Assembly (NCBI GenBank): GCA_027488815.1
Contig: JAIYAX010000018.1
Span: 53,878 to 117,877, forward strand
Length of the DNA stretch: 64,000 bases
Direction: 5' to 3'
DNA from: Cytophagaceae bacterium
GTDB taxonomy: Bacteria > Bacteroidota > Bacteroidia > Cytophagales > JAIYAX01
This document shows, one piece after another, positions 15,169-25,276 of this stretch. The notes beneath the pieces are model-generated. The model saw nothing but the letters and a program-made list of their open reading frames with translations, did no database searches and was not told the DNA's origin. A program made the position numbers and the translations under genes. The first letter of the stretch is position 1, and each line of letters starts with the position of its first letter.

Positions 15169-16032
15169 TCAAAGAGCATTTAATTTGGCCAGCACATCTG
15201 CTGTAAGTGAGTCCATTCTCGAAAAGGCGAACCATTTTTTACCAAGATCTTTGAGCGAAGCCCCTAAGTGGTAGAGTTCTTTTTTGTCTATAATCAAAAA
15301 ACGGTCATGGCTGTTAGCAAAGGTTTTTACTTCAATTGGTGGATACTGGCTATCGTGTTTTGTTATATCTAATTGCAGTTGTGTGCTGATGCTTTTTGTG
15401 AAGATAGTGGCACGTACCTTTTCGAGACGCTTTGCCAATAAGGTCAGCACTGTTTCGTCAACATAATTATCTATCAAGATAATGTCAATTTGCGCCTTTT
15501 TGATTATTTCTGAAACAAATACATAAGCTTCAAAAATTTGTCCATCAAAGAAGATGCCCTGATTAGGAATATCCTGAGTCTTTAGTCTTAATGAAATTTG
15601 CTTTACTTCTTTACTTAGTGTCTCATAGTTATTCTCTATTCGTTCGATCCGCTGATTTACGGCATAACCTTTCAATAAAAAATCTCTCAGCACACTGGTA
15701 GCCCAAATACGAAATTGTGTACCCTGTTTAGACTTTACCCTATACCCAACTGATATGATGACATCTAAATTGTAGTGTTCAGTCATACTGGTTTGAGACT
15801 TCCCTTCGATTGCACCGTGTTTAGTGGTTGTCGCAAAATTTGCGACCGCCACCTCCTTGACCAATTCACCTTCTTTAAACACGTTATTAATGTGCTTTCC
15901 GATTGTCTTTACATCTCTCCCAAGCAAAATGGCTATTTGGTTGCGGTTTAACCATACTGTTTCATCCTGTAACCTTACTTCAATACGTTCTGGGACACTG
16001 TCAGGGTGATAAAATACGATTTCGTTTTTCAT
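15169..16032 (-). CDS. RhuM-family DNA-binding protein with PLD-like C-terminus
   Basis: The N-terminal ~130 residues are RhuM-type: ETVWLNRNQIAILLGRDVKT (helix-turn-helix), INNVFKEGELVKE, HYNLDVIISVGYRVKS and a tail RIWATSVLRDFLLKGYAVN. A coiled linker follows, then a C-terminal alpha/beta domain (about 165-285) with IDIILIDNYVD and a half phospholipase-D motif NSHDRFLIID. RhuM proteins are spread by mobile elements, and their role in cells is poorly known. The gene is more AT-rich than the glycosyltransferase genes on both sides and has no obvious glycan function, so it is probably a transferred insertion. It sits 8 bases after the epimerase gene on the same strand. Confidence 0.8.
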   Translation of the reverse strand: MKNEIVFYHPDSVPERIEVRLQDETVWLNRNQIAILLGRDVKTIGKHINNVFKEGELVKEVAVANFATTTKHGAIEGKSQTSMTEHYNLDVIISVGYRVKSKQGTQFRIWATSVLRDFLLKGYAVNQRIERIENNYETLSKEVKQISLRLKTQDIPNQGIFFDGQIFEAYVFVSEIIKKAQIDIILIDNYVDETVLTLLAKRLEKVRATIFTKSISTQLQLDITKHDSQYPPIEVKTFANSHDRFLIIDKKELYHLGASLKDLGKKWFAFSRMDSLTADVLAKLNAL

Positions 16033-16040
16033 ATTTTACC

Positions 16041-17090
16041 TTAAAGCCGCTGTTCCCAGGCAGCCATGATCTCTGTGAAGGTGGTACGCAAATCTTTGGT
16101 TAACTGCCATTTTGGGTAATGGCTACGGATTTTACTCAGGTCTGAGATGTAGCAAATATGATCCCCCAACCGGGCCTGATCACTGTATTCGTACAGCTGG
16201 GCTTTGCCTGAAAGCTCCTCGGCTAATTTGAAAGCTTCTAAAATGGAAATGGAGTTTTCCCTGCCACCACCTAAATTATAGACTTCAGCCACTCTGGGAG
16301 CTTGTAGAAAGTGATGGGTAAATGTGGCAACATCAAAGGAATGGATATTATCCCTGACCTGTTTGCCTTTGTAACCAAAGATGGTGTATTTTTTCCCCTC
16401 CAGGTTGCAGCGAATCAAATAGCTAAGGAACCCATGCAGTTCCACCCCGCTATGGTTGGGGCCTGTGAGGCATCCCCCACGAAGGCAACAGGTGGGCATA
16501 TTGAAATAACGACCGTACTCCTGAACCATCACATCGGCTGCAAGCTTACTAGCTCCGAAAAGAGAGTGCTTCGATTGGTCGATTCTGAAGTCTTCCCTGA
16601 TCCCCCCAAAGTCTGCTGGAGAGGCATAATCATAACGAGTAGGGCCTTCTGTAAGGGCTAATTCATTGGGTGCATCCCCATAGACTTTATTGGTGGACAA
16701 ATAGACAAAAGGTACTTCAGGATTGGTTTGTCTGTTTGCCTCAAGCAAATTCAAGGTACCCAAGGCATTAACCTCGAAATCAACAAAAGGGATGCGGGCC
16801 GCAAGATCATGGCTGGGCTGGGCTGCGCAGTGGATCACGGCTTCGGGTCGATGTGTTTTGAAAAAGTCTATGATCCCCTCCCGGTTTCGAATATCGAGGC
16901 TGAATGATTTGAAATTAGGGTACTGCTCCATCAGCCTGCGGGTATTCCAGGAGGTATCTCCCTGCTCCCCAAAAAACTCACGTCGCATGTTGTTGTCAAT
17001 CCCGATGACCTGCCATCCGGCCTGGGCATAATAAGAAACTAACTCAGAGCCAATAAGTCCGGAAGATCCGGTGATCAGTAGGGAATTCAT
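16041..17090 (-). CDS. NAD-dependent nucleotide-sugar epimerase, CDP-paratose 2-epimerase-like
   Basis: The 349-residue extended short-chain dehydrogenase has the NAD motif [10 protein letters not shown] at the N-terminus and the phrases [28 protein letters not shown] and [19 protein letters not shown]. These closely resemble the tyvelose (CDP-paratose 2-) epimerase group. The usual YxxxK pair reads F-G-A-S-K, so Phe stands where Tyr is usual in the superfamily. It may convert one CDP- or UDP-sugar into its C2 or C4 epimer for the glycan; no other paratose-pathway gene is in the window, so the substrate is open. Its start overlaps the asnB stop by 4 bases. Confidence 0.8.
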   Translation of the reverse strand: MNSLLITGSSGLIGSELVSYYAQAGWQVIGIDNNMRREFFGEQGDTSWNTRRLMEQYPNFKSFSLDIRNREGIIDFFKTHRPEAVIHCAAQPSHDLAARIPFVDFEVNALGTLNLLEANRQTNPEVPFVYLSTNKVYGDAPNELALTEGPTRYDYASPADFGGIREDFRIDQSKHSLFGASKLAADVMVQEYGRYFNMPTCCLRGGCLTGPNHSGVELHGFLSYLIRCNLEGKKYTIFGYKGKQVRDNIHSFDVATFTHHFLQAPRVAEVYNLGGGRENSISILEAFKLAEELSGKAQLYEYSDQARLGDHICYISDLSKIRSHYPKWQLTKDLRTTFTEIMAAWEQRL

Positions 17091-18943
17091 ACCGTTGAGG
17101 AGACTTTTGCTTTTTTAACGTTGACTAAAAACTGCTGAAGGACAATCAGCAGCCATATTTTGTGGTAAAGGTAGTTATGTCCCTGCTGAAATTTTTTCAC
17201 CAGTTGGGTTGTTTGATCGACATCCAATACTTCTGTTTCCTTAAGCCTTGCCGGACTTAACCAGTCCTCAATCAACCCATGAAGAGGCCCTCGTAGCCAC
17301 TCCTGAAGCGGAATTGAAAAACCTTGTTTGGGCCTGTGGGTGTCATAACCGGGAAGCTCTCTGCTCAAAAGCTTCCTCAACAGGTATTTTCTCATTCCAT
17401 TTTTCCACTTCAAATCAGGATGAAGGCTTTCTGAAAAATGGACCATACGCTGATCCAGCAAGGGCACTCTTACCTCAAGGCTGTGCCTCATACTGGCCCG
17501 GTCGACTTTTGTCAGCAGGTCATCAGGTAAGTAATAGCAGCGGTCAAAAAAGGCCTGCTGTTCGTCAAGTCTTAGGTCTTTCCTTGCAGTTTTATCAAAT
17601 AAGGCAAACTCAAATCGATCGTTGTTTTGCTCCTGAGCGATCAACTGACCGGCTTCACTTTCTGAAAAGTAGCCATGCTCCATGCTGAACAATGCCTTGG
17701 GAGAAGTACCATTAGCAAACATGTTGGCCTGCTTATACCAGCGGTCAGGCCTAAGCTTACCAAGCATTCCGAATACGAACTGTCCTGCCAACCTGCTAAG
17801 CGGCGCTTGAAGCCGCTGAGGCCATTGATAAATGCCGTAGCCTAAAAACAACTCATCTCCACCATCACCACTTAAGGAAACCGTGACGTGCTTCTTTGCC
17901 AGTTCAGAAACAAGTAAAGTAGGCAGGGCAGAGGAGTCTCCGTAGGGCTCATCATACACATCAACGAGTATAGGTATCAAGTCCATGACTTGAGAAGGAG
18001 TCACAATGAGCTCGGTGTGTTTAGTGCCTAATTGTTTTGACACCCAGGAAGCATAAGGGAGTTCGCTTTTTTGTGGATTTTCCAGTCCGATCGAGAAGGT
18101 GCAGATCCCTTCACTTTGCCTCGCAGCATAGGCTGCTACCAGGCTACTATCTACTCCTCCGCTCAAAAATAGTCCAACAGGCACATCCGCCACCAGTTGG
18201 TCTTTGATGACTTCCTTCATCATCAGGTCGAGTTGGGCAATTGCCTCTTCCTCTTTTTCGATCCTTCTAGAGCCAAAAGATACTTTCGACCACTTGCTCA
18301 GTTCCAGTTTAGCTTTAGAATAGCTCAGAAGATGGCCTGGCGGAAGTTTGTAAAGATGCTGAAACGCCGTAAGTGGGGAAGGGATATACCCTAATTGAAG
18401 GAATAGGTTTAAAGCCTCATGATCCAGGTCATGTGAAATGTGCGGAGCGGCCATCACCGACTTTAGCTCAGAACCAAAGCACAAGGTGTTGTTTTGCCAT
18501 GAATAGTAAAGAGGTTTGATCCCGATGCTATCTCTGATGAGGTATAGTTTTTCTTCCAGAGTATCATAAAGGGCAAGGGCAAACATGCCATTTAACTCAG
18601 GAAGGACATCAAGTCCCTGATAGGCAATTAGCTCAAGCAAGACTTCCGTATCTGACTCAGTCTTGAAATCAAACCTGGAGAGGTAAAGCTCTCGTAACTG
18701 CTTAAAGTTGTAAAGCTCACCGTTGTACACCATTACCCATCTGCCGTCGGAAGAATGCATGGGTTGATTGGCTGCATCACTCAGGTCGATGATGCGTAGC
18801 CTGCGGTGACCCAGGGCAATTCCTTCGGAGACATAAAAACCCTCTGCCTCCGGACCACGGTGAAGGAGTTGATCTGTCATGGCCTTGATTTGCTCAGGGC
18901 CAGGTAAAAAGCTGTTCGTTATGATACCTGCTATTCCACACAT
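17087..18943 (-). CDS. asnB: Glutamine-hydrolysing amidotransferase, asparagine synthase family (copy 1)
   Basis: The 618-residue protein starts MCGIAG, exposing the catalytic Cys2 of a class-II glutaminase. That domain includes [10 protein letters not shown] and [12 protein letters not shown]. The synthetase half has the ATP pyrophosphatase loop [15 protein letters not shown] and [14 protein letters not shown]. In glycan loci such enzymes often amidate sugar carboxylates (uronic acids) rather than making free asparagine. Two further paralogues at 34-36 kb and 47-49 kb support that role here. The length and both active sites are intact. It overlaps the downstream epimerase gene and follows a GT2 gene by 6 bases. 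Confidence 0.9.
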   Translation of the reverse strand: MCGIAGIITNSFLPGPEQIKAMTDQLLHRGPEAEGFYVSEGIALGHRRLRIIDLSDAANQPMHSSDGRWVMVYNGELYNFKQLRELYLSRFDFKTESDTEVLLELIAYQGLDVLPELNGMFALALYDTLEEKLYLIRDSIGIKPLYYSWQNNTLCFGSELKSVMAAPHISHDLDHEALNLFLQLGYIPSPLTAFQHLYKLPPGHLLSYSKAKLELSKWSKVSFGSRRIEKEEEAIAQLDLMMKEVIKDQLVADVPVGLFLSGGVDSSLVAAYAARQSEGICTFSIGLENPQKSELPYASWVSKQLGTKHTELIVTPSQVMDLIPILVDVYDEPYGDSSALPTLLVSELAKKHVTVSLSGDGGDELFLGYGIYQWPQRLQAPLSRLAGQFVFGMLGKLRPDRWYKQANMFANGTSPKALFSMEHGYFSESEAGQLIAQEQNNDRFEFALFDKTARKDLRLDEQQAFFDRCYYLPDDLLTKVDRASMRHSLEVRVPLLDQRMVHFSESLHPDLKWKNGMRKYLLRKLLSRELPGYDTHRPKQGFSIPLQEWLRGPLHGLIEDWLSPARLKETEVLDVDQTTQLVKKFQQGHNYLYHKIWLLIVLQQFLVNVKKAKVSSTV

Positions 18944-18949
18944 AAGGTC

Positions 18950-19843
18950 TCAGCGATGGTTACGCATCAGATGTTTTAAAATACCCAGTGTCCTGCGCTG
19001 AAAGATGGAGGTCCAGTCAAAGCGGATGGATTGTAACCAGTAATGGAGGGCTCTTTTTCGTTGGTCAGAAAGAGCCAGATGAAGTGCAACATAAGAATAC
19101 CAGTGGCTTTCCACCTTGGGTACTTCATGGGCGTATTTTTCCTGAACCCAACGATCGGCATATGCTGAAGAGATGGCCAGGGACTTACGTTTCATCAATG
19201 CCTCTTCATTGTAATGCATGACACTTCTGGACTCGTGGTCAATCAATAAGGCGTGTATGCCGTGCTTACATTCGATGCCATAGCGGGCAGCAATTCGCAT
19301 CCATAGCTCCCAGTCTTCAGAGCCTGCAAGGTCACGACTTGTATGAAATGAATACTGGGGAAATAGCTCCCGCTTAACAAATACTCCAATACAGCTAAGC
19401 GGATTTCCCTTGAGTAAAAAATCACCCTTACCGGAGGGGAGTTGGTCGACCTTCACTTTGATCCTACCCGTAGGGTCAGCTATGGCATAACCCATGTGGA
19501 AAAAAGTGGGATAGGCTTTCTCTTCACAAAACTGATTTGCTTTCATGAAAAAGTCAGGAAGCAATTGATCATCTGAGTCCAAAAAACTCACGTATCGTCC
19601 CCGTGCTTCTGCCCAGCCTGTGTTTCTGGCAGCTCCACGCTCAGCATTTTGCTGCTTTATGATTCGAAGTCTATGATCATCCTGGGTTTCCAACCATTCC
19701 CAGGTACCATCTTTGCTGCCATCATCTACAACGATAACTTCAAAAGAGTCAAATTGCTGACTCAGAACAGATTTCAGGGTACCCGGCAAGTGAGAAAGCC
19801 GGTTATAGGTTGGAATGATCAGACTAAAAAACAGATCAGCCAA
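18950..19843 (-). CDS. GT2 glycosyltransferase
   Basis: The 297-residue GT-A enzyme begins FFSLIIPTYNRLSHLPGTL and continues with the nucleotide-binding VIVVDDGSKDGT and the DxD-type metal site FLDSDDQLLP. The acceptor-side region has DLAGSEDWELWMRIA, where the ED pair is the usual catalytic-base position. It probably uses a UDP- or GDP-sugar and inverts the anomer. Its C-terminal end is basic and may lie on the membrane. It overlaps the upstream GT4 gene by 8 bases. Confidence 0.9.
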   Translation of the reverse strand: MADLFFSLIIPTYNRLSHLPGTLKSVLSQQFDSFEVIVVDDGSKDGTWEWLETQDDHRLRIIKQQNAERGAARNTGWAEARGRYVSFLDSDDQLLPDFFMKANQFCEEKAYPTFFHMGYAIADPTGRIKVKVDQLPSGKGDFLLKGNPLSCIGVFVKRELFPQYSFHTSRDLAGSEDWELWMRIAARYGIECKHGIHALLIDHESRSVMHYNEEALMKRKSLAISSAYADRWVQEKYAHEVPKVESHWYSYVALHLALSDQRKRALHYWLQSIRFDWTSIFQRRTLGILKHLMRNHR

Positions 19844-20981
19844 GATAAAGCTGCTTTAGTTTTCTCATCATTTCGGGCATGGCAAATCGGTGCTCAACTG
19901 TTTCTCTTCCTTTTCGGCTGAGTTGCTCCCTCAGCTCCTCTGATCTCAGCAATCTCCTAATGGCATTTTCAATGGCATTTGAGTCTTGGAAAGGAACAAC
20001 CAAAGCATTGACTTCGTGTTCAATAAATTCAGGAGCAATGCCTGAAAGTGTAAAAACAGAGGGTATGCCTGCTGCCAATGCTTCTACATAGGTTTGGCCA
20101 AAGGCTTCTGTTTGAGGGTTGATCGGAACATGAACGAACACATCCATGCATTGGTACAGCTCAGCCAGATGGCTCTCAAACGTGATTTCACGGTAGCTTC
20201 TCTCCGGAAGTTCAGAAAGCAAGTTTGCAATCACAGAGGTGTAATTTCCTTTCGTATTGGCCATCAGCAAACACGCATCCGGATAGTCTTGCAGGATGGC
20301 CTTGAAGGCGGGGATGATATAATGGATGCCTTTTAACTCAAAGTACCTTGAGATCACTCCGATGATTGGCTTTTGCTGATCGATCGCATAGATTTCCCTG
20401 AGCTTTTCCACTTTGGCTGGAATCACTTCGCTGAAGTACTCCATTTCAAACCCATGTTCTATGATGAAAACCTTCTCCGGAGCGACACCCTCCTGGTGGG
20501 TTAAAACGCTCTGAACATTTTTTGAAATAGCCACAATTTCTGTAGCCATGCTGTTAATCAACCGATCGTACCAAACAGCCCTTGGAAAATATTCGTGATG
20601 AAAAGTGGCATGGTGGCGGGTTAAAATCCGGCGTTTAACTCCGGCCCATCTTGCGGTGAAAAGTCCCAATAGCGAAGCATCAAATAAATGGGTATGAACA
20701 ATGTCAGCTTTCAGCTTTCGCAAAAGGCTCCATAGCTGCCGACAAACCGAAGGGTAATCCCACTTTGATCTGAATCGAAGTCGGTAATTGTCAATGTCAT
20801 GCGTGAATAAAAAATGCTCAAGTGCTGAAGTCCCCGGATTGAGCAATACCACCGAAAGGTGCAGGTCTTTCTCTTTGGAAAGCCTGAATATGGTCCATTC
20901 CAGAGCAAGCGACTTATTGATCTGTGAGATGATGTAAACCAGTTCGGTCTTTTTTTCAGACTTTGGCAATGAGGTCTTCAT
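19836..20981 (-). CDS. GT4 glycosyltransferase
   Basis: This 381-residue GT-B protein has HTHLFDASLLGLFTARWAGV (acceptor side), RRILTRHHATFHHEYFPR, and a donor half with IIGVISRYFELKGIHYIIPAF. The characteristic E-x7-E region is VPINPQTEAFGQTYVEALAAG. Length and motifs are complete. It overlaps both neighbours (8 and 26 bases) and is clearly part of the single leftward transcript. The donor sugar is unknown. Confidence 0.9.
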   Translation of the reverse strand: MKTSLPKSEKKTELVYIISQINKSLALEWTIFRLSKEKDLHLSVVLLNPGTSALEHFLFTHDIDNYRLRFRSKWDYPSVCRQLWSLLRKLKADIVHTHLFDASLLGLFTARWAGVKRRILTRHHATFHHEYFPRAVWYDRLINSMATEIVAISKNVQSVLTHQEGVAPEKVFIIEHGFEMEYFSEVIPAKVEKLREIYAIDQQKPIIGVISRYFELKGIHYIIPAFKAILQDYPDACLLMANTKGNYTSVIANLLSELPERSYREITFESHLAELYQCMDVFVHVPINPQTEAFGQTYVEALAAGIPSVFTLSGIAPEFIEHEVNALVVPFQDSNAIENAIRRLLRSEELREQLSRKGRETVEHRFAMPEMMRKLKQLYLG

Positions 20982-21786
20982 GTTTTATGAATGCAAATTC
21001 TTCCACCTGAAACAATGAGCCATCAAGGCGATAAAACTGGTAGCCCAACTCCATCAAAAAATCACGTAATTCTTCAGGGCTATCCCCAAAATGCCCAAGA
21101 TTGTCCCGATCAATTTCAACTAAAAGACTCGGGTAGAGGTCATTGAGAATCTTTTTCGCTCCTCTTAAAGCTTTCAATTCATACCCCTCAATATCAAGTT
21201 TGATGACTGATGGGAATAGTTGACTCTCCTTAACAAAATCATCAAGCCGAATACGTTCAATTTTACTTCCTTCTTTGACTTGATTCATTCCGGAGTTATT
21301 TGGTTGTCTTGGATGAATGTCAATAAATCCAGGTGATTCTCCAATGGCTTTGTTAATCGTTCTAATGCTTAAATCAGGATTGGCATTGCAGTTTTCAAGT
21401 AGCCTCTTAAAGGTTTCAGGACTTGCTTCAAAAGCCACAACAGTACCGGAAACACCGGTTTTTTGCACTGATTTCAAGGCTGTGATGCCAATATTTGCCC
21501 CAATATCAAAAACAACTGCTCCCGGTTTGATCAAGCGCATTAAGGCATCATGTGCTGGCTCCTGAACTTTAAAATAGGTGTACCAGTCCACCAGATCTGA
21601 AAGGTTCAGATTTAAATGAAGTCCATTTTGATACACTCTTCTTACCGATTTTAAAGGAAAACAGGAGCAATCAGGTAGTAATTTATATCTGAAGCTTCCT
21701 GGCTCGCATCCCTGGCAGTACCAACGAAGCATCAAAGGTATGGGGCCATAAACGAATAGTTTTTTAATGGCTTTGATCAGGTTCAT
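20956..21786 (-). CDS. FkbM-family methyltransferase
   Basis: I choose the ATG at 21786 (MNLIKAIKK, 276 residues), because it forms a TAATG overlap with the stop of the upstream GT2 gene. The FkbM domain shows the SAM motif VFDIGANIGITALKS, the acidic ribose-binding strand VVAFEASPETFKRL, and the post-motif VIKLDIEGYELKALRGAK. FkbM enzymes put O-methyl groups on sugars or polyketides. In this locus it should methylate a hydroxyl on the glycan or its nucleotide-sugar. A second FkbM gene lies at 25.3 kb. Confidence 0.9.
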   Translation of the reverse strand: MNLIKAIKKLFVYGPIPLMLRWYCQGCEPGSFRYKLLPDCSCFPLKSVRRVYQNGLHLNLNLSDLVDWYTYFKVQEPAHDALMRLIKPGAVVFDIGANIGITALKSVQKTGVSGTVVAFEASPETFKRLLENCNANPDLSIRTINKAIGESPGFIDIHPRQPNNSGMNQVKEGSKIERIRLDDFVKESQLFPSVIKLDIEGYELKALRGAKKILNDLYPSLLVEIDRDNLGHFGDSPEELRDFLMELGYQFYRLDGSLFQVEEFAFIKHEDLIAKV

Positions 21787-22664
21787 TAAGAACAAACAGT
21801 CAGATAATGCGAAATAATTCGATCAGGTATCCATTTGGCGCCGGAGCCATCCTCTTTGAGCCATTGACCAATAAGGTTGATCAGCCAACTATTTGATTTC
21901 CTGTTTGATTGGTCCAAAAAAGTAAAGTGAGAGGCAAACAACTGAATATACTCCGGATGAAGCGTTAACAAATTCTGTTTCCAGATTCTATATTCCAATT
22001 GACGCCTGATGTAGCGATCTGGTGTACAAACGTCTCTGTGACCAACCCTTAACTCGGGGATTTGCCACAGCATGCCTTTCGACATAATCCATCGGGCCGC
22101 AAAATCAAAATCCTCTGAGTCCCGGAGTCGCTCATCAAAACCACCCATGCGATCAAAATCTGATCGGAGAATGGAAAAGTTCTGAGAGGTGAACGTAAAG
22201 TTTTCTGTTTGGATAAGGGAGGCTTCAGAGTAAGGTGCGAACCATCGCTTTTCTTGCCGGGCTCTGTATCTGGTAAATGGATCCATCTCTTCATTGCCTT
22301 TTTCCAGCAGGGCAAAGCCAAAATGTATACACCCAGGATGGGCTATTTGCGCTTTCAAATGATTGTCAAGTAGTTGAGGTTCAATACGGATATCGTCATC
22401 AAAAAAAAGCAGTAGTTCTGAAACGGCTTCTCTGGCTCCTGTATTTCTTGCTACTGCCCTGCCTCCATTGGGCGTATAAATGACTTTTAACGGACTTCCC
22501 AGACGAGTGGTCCATTGCTCCAATTGCTCAAGGCTATCGTCACGGCTACCATCCAATACCACAATGACTTCGGAAGCAGGCAAGGTTTGATGGCTTAGAT
22601 CGAGCATCAGGCCATGAAGCTTATGGCTTCCATTGTAACTTGGAATGATGACGCTGAGCTTCAC
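21786..22664 (-). CDS. GT2 glycosyltransferase
   Basis: The 292-residue GT-A enzyme starts MKLSVIIPSYNGSHKLHGLM. It has VIVVLDGSRDDSLEQL, where a Leu breaks the usual VVDDGS, and the metal motif LLFFDDDIRIE. The acceptor/base region is FDERLRDSEDFDFAARWI. The C-terminal third is basic and aromatic. It is translationally coupled to the FkbM gene behind it and overlaps the preceding GT2 gene by 4 bases. Its sugar specificity cannot be read from the sequence. Confidence 0.9.
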   Translation of the reverse strand: MKLSVIIPSYNGSHKLHGLMLDLSHQTLPASEVIVVLDGSRDDSLEQLEQWTTRLGSPLKVIYTPNGGRAVARNTGAREAVSELLLFFDDDIRIEPQLLDNHLKAQIAHPGCIHFGFALLEKGNEEMDPFTRYRARQEKRWFAPYSEASLIQTENFTFTSQNFSILRSDFDRMGGFDERLRDSEDFDFAARWIMSKGMLWQIPELRVGHRDVCTPDRYIRRQLEYRIWKQNLLTLHPEYIQLFASHFTFLDQSNRKSNSWLINLIGQWLKEDGSGAKWIPDRIISHYLTVCS

Positions 22665-23542
22665 TTCGATTGAAAAATCGTTCTCCTGATCCGTAATGCC
22701 TGCTCCCTGAGCGAAGGGCTCTTTACACTTAGAAAAGTGACCATTCGAATGAAAAACAAGGCTTTAGCGTACCACCAGCCTTTCATGCTAAGTACAAGTT
22801 GGTATTCATTCTCCAGCATGAGTTGCATTCTTTCGGGTGCCGGACTTTGAGCTTGTAGGTGGATGGCTGTTGCAACCGGGCTATAAAGTCTGGTGTATCC
22901 TTTTCTTTTCCATTGCCAGCACCATTGCATATCTTCTCCGTACAGAAAAAAATCTTCAGGAAGACGCTGTTGATCAAATGCCTGAAGAGCAGTCCGTTCA
23001 AACATCAGGAATGCCCCCCAGAGCCAACCTGCCTCCAGCTCCTGTTCTTGCTCAACATAAGGACCTTGTAAATACCGAGCTCTTGCAGAAGCACTCATCA
23101 GTTTCTGAAAGCGCAGGCACACTAAAATCTCCAGAAACAGGGAAGGTAATGGTTGTGCGGTATGCTGAATGCTACCGTCTTCATAGGTGAGTTTTATCCC
23201 TAAAATTGTTGGACGGCTGCTTGATTTTAATCGGTTAAGGGCAAGGGAGAGCGCATCGGATTGTAGTATCACATCTGGATTCAGAAGCAATAGGTATTTG
23301 CCCTTGGCAGCTTGAATTCCCAGATTATTACCGCCGGCAAAACCCAGATTCCGCTTGCTTTCGACTAAAATGAGGGAAGGGAAACGCTCTTTGAAAGGAG
23401 CAGGTGCTGTTTCCTCTGAGCCATTGTCAACCAGGATAAGTTCAAAATCCAGTGTTGTACAATATGTGAATACACTTTCGATGGCCCGGCAAGTGGTGGT
23501 GAACGTATTGTAGTTCACCATGATGACTGACAGCTCAGGCAC
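22661..23542 (-). CDS. GT2 glycosyltransferase, rhamnosyltransferase-like
   Basis: The 293-residue protein starts LSVIMVNYNTFTTTCRAIES and has ELILVDNGSEE, NLGFAGGNNLGIQAAKGKYL and the metal site LLNPDVIL. This NxGFAxGNN type is common among rhamnosyl- and related deoxyhexosyl-transferases. The acceptor-side region is GWLWGAFLMFERTALQAFD, followed by LYGEDMQWCWQWKRKGY. The ED pair there is the predicted base. C-terminal residues 240-265 are hydrophobic and may touch the membrane. It overlaps both neighbours by 4-8 bases. Confidence 0.9.
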   Translation of the reverse strand: MPELSVIMVNYNTFTTTCRAIESVFTYCTTLDFELILVDNGSEETAPAPFKERFPSLILVESKRNLGFAGGNNLGIQAAKGKYLLLLNPDVILQSDALSLALNRLKSSSRPTILGIKLTYEDGSIQHTAQPLPSLFLEILVCLRFQKLMSASARARYLQGPYVEQEQELEAGWLWGAFLMFERTALQAFDQQRLPEDFFLYGEDMQWCWQWKRKGYTRLYSPVATAIHLQAQSPAPERMQLMLENEYQLVLSMKGWWYAKALFFIRMVTFLSVKSPSLREQALRIRRTIFQSK

Positions 23543-24404
23543 CGATGATGGATTTGATTTTAGCCCAAAGTCTGGAGTTCTGACCCCAAGGCTGCTTTGC
23601 CTCTGGCAGAAGTGCCGGTAATTGACGGATGAGATCCGATGAGGAAGCGGCTGGAATGTAACCTAATGCGGGCCAAAGAGTCGGGCTGAGCGGATGAAAG
23701 TTTCGGATGTATTTAAAGTTGTGCTCATCAAGCGATTGCCATAGAGCAAAGTAGCTGTCAATGTTAAAATCTGAGCTATGCCCCCAACTTCTCAACTTGG
23801 TGTAAAGTTGATCACCTTGTCTGGCCCAGGTATCGTGCAAAATGTAGCTGGCAGAAAAATAGTTGAAGTGGCCGTTTCGTCTGGCATTGGTATAGACAGG
23901 TGCGTTTGTGGCAATAGGTGTCGTTTCATAGGCACCATCCATCGGATAAACGTACAAGAAACCTTTGTCCAGTTTTTTAATCAGAGAGATCCATGGGCAG
24001 ACAATGTTGACTGGTTTCAAATGCTCCGGGTGCCTGCTCATTTTCTTCAACTGAGCTACAAATGCCTCAGCGTCAAGGAAGTATTCGTCCGCATCCACCT
24101 GAAGGTGCCAGCCACCTTGCCCAAGCCTGGCTGCCATAGCCATACGTTGTGCATTATCGTTTTCGATGGGGCTTTTGGATGGGTTATAAAACGATTCTTC
24201 CAAAAGACTGATTTTCCCCTCCTTATCCAGATCGTTGATGAAGTCTGAAAAAAGCTTCTGGTCAAATTCATAATTCTCTCCTGACCAGGTCAACTGTTCT
24301 TTATCTCTGGAAAGCACGATGGTATCGACAAAGGGATAAAGCCTGGGTAGCGAGACTTTTAGCAAAGGCCAGTCATAGGCGACACACATTCCCAGTTTGA
24401 TCAT
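23535..24404 (-). CDS. Divergent GT-A glycosyltransferase
   Basis: The 289-residue protein is not a standard GT2, but it shows a GT-A style core. An N-terminal strand MIKLGMCVAYDWPLLKVSLP is followed by VDTIVLSRDKEQLTWSGENY and then GGWHLQVDADEYFLDAE, where DADE should bind the metal and nucleotide sugar. Downstream it is rich in aromatic residues (HFNYFSASYILHDTWARQGD). I assign it as a probable glycosyltransferase from the DxD motif and from its place between a GT2 and a GT11 gene, both of which it overlaps. Confidence 0.7.
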   Translation of the reverse strand: MIKLGMCVAYDWPLLKVSLPRLYPFVDTIVLSRDKEQLTWSGENYEFDQKLFSDFINDLDKEGKISLLEESFYNPSKSPIENDNAQRMAMAARLGQGGWHLQVDADEYFLDAEAFVAQLKKMSRHPEHLKPVNIVCPWISLIKKLDKGFLYVYPMDGAYETTPIATNAPVYTNARRNGHFNYFSASYILHDTWARQGDQLYTKLRSWGHSSDFNIDSYFALWQSLDEHNFKYIRNFHPLSPTLWPALGYIPAASSSDLIRQLPALLPEAKQPWGQNSRLWAKIKSIIGA

Positions 24405-25276
24405 ACTGAAGTTTGAAACGTTTTCCAGTTCAATTCTTGAAAAATGCCAGTTGGGAATTCCCTTTGCACTTTATGACCAAGCCAATATTCCGGCACATAC
24501 ACCTCCGGATGGCTATGCCTGCTCAAAAAAGCAGCCCACCAGCCAAAGGTGCTGTTTGATAAGATCAGTCTGTGGGCATGCTGCATCCATAGAAAATCAT
24601 CTTCCATGCCCCCATCGATCACCAACATGGTTGGATACTTTTCTTTAAACATGGTAGCATAGGCCTCATCATCACCGATTACGATAACCTGCTGTCCTTC
24701 AATTGCATGGGCTAATTCAAACATGTGTTCATACACTTCATCCTTAAGTTGAAGTCCTTTGCCACCCAAATCGGCCTGGCCCAAATGGAGGTAATCATTG
24801 CGACGGATTTGAACAACGGTGATCGGCCTGCTGCCATTTAAGAGTTCAGCATATTTGTGTGTAAAGCGGTTGAGCACTTCCTCTCTTATTCTAAACACTT
24901 CCCTGACTATATTTTTTACTTCCTGAAAATAACTCATTGATTGGAAATATCCATGAAGTACGGAGGCCATTGAAATGGCCTCCTGCTGCTCTGCATAGGT
25001 CTGCCATTGATCTTCCTCAAATCGGTAACCCTCCTCCAGCCAAGCCTGGATGCGCAAGTAAAGCCGCCTGTGCATTTGGTACCTAAGCCTGTAAAACCAA
25101 AGAGAAAAGCGGATTTGAACCGGAGCCTCGGCCTTAAGTTCAAATATCTGAAGTGCATCAGGCATATCTTCCTTTCGAAAGCTGAACCAGGTACCCTGGC
25201 GCATAGATTCTGCTATGGCAAAGGCCAGCTGAAACATTTGATTGGCCGAACCTCCCCTACTGTAAACAGTGATCAT
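24401..25276 (-). CDS. GT11 alpha-1,2-fucosyltransferase
   Basis: The 291-residue protein matches family GT11: the N-terminal GGSANQMFQLAFAIA (usually GGLGNQMFQYA), the donor-binding VVQIRRNDYL (usually HIRRGDY), and the C-terminal SNSTFGWWAAFLS. These enzymes transfer L-fucose from GDP-fucose in alpha-1,2 linkage. The gmd and fcl genes at the head of the same locus make that donor, which supports the call strongly. It overlaps its neighbours by 4 bases on each side. The Gly-to-Asn change in RRNDY is a small departure from the common motif. Confidence 0.88.
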   Translation of the reverse strand: MITVYSRGGSANQMFQLAFAIAESMRQGTWFSFRKEDMPDALQIFELKAEAPVQIRFSLWFYRLRYQMHRRLYLRIQAWLEEGYRFEEDQWQTYAEQQEAISMASVLHGYFQSMSYFQEVKNIVREVFRIREEVLNRFTHKYAELLNGSRPITVVQIRRNDYLHLGQADLGGKGLQLKDEVYEHMFELAHAIEGQQVIVIGDDEAYATMFKEKYPTMLVIDGGMEDDFLWMQHAHRLILSNSTFGWWAAFLSRHSHPEVYVPEYWLGHKVQREFPTGIFQELNWKTFQTSV

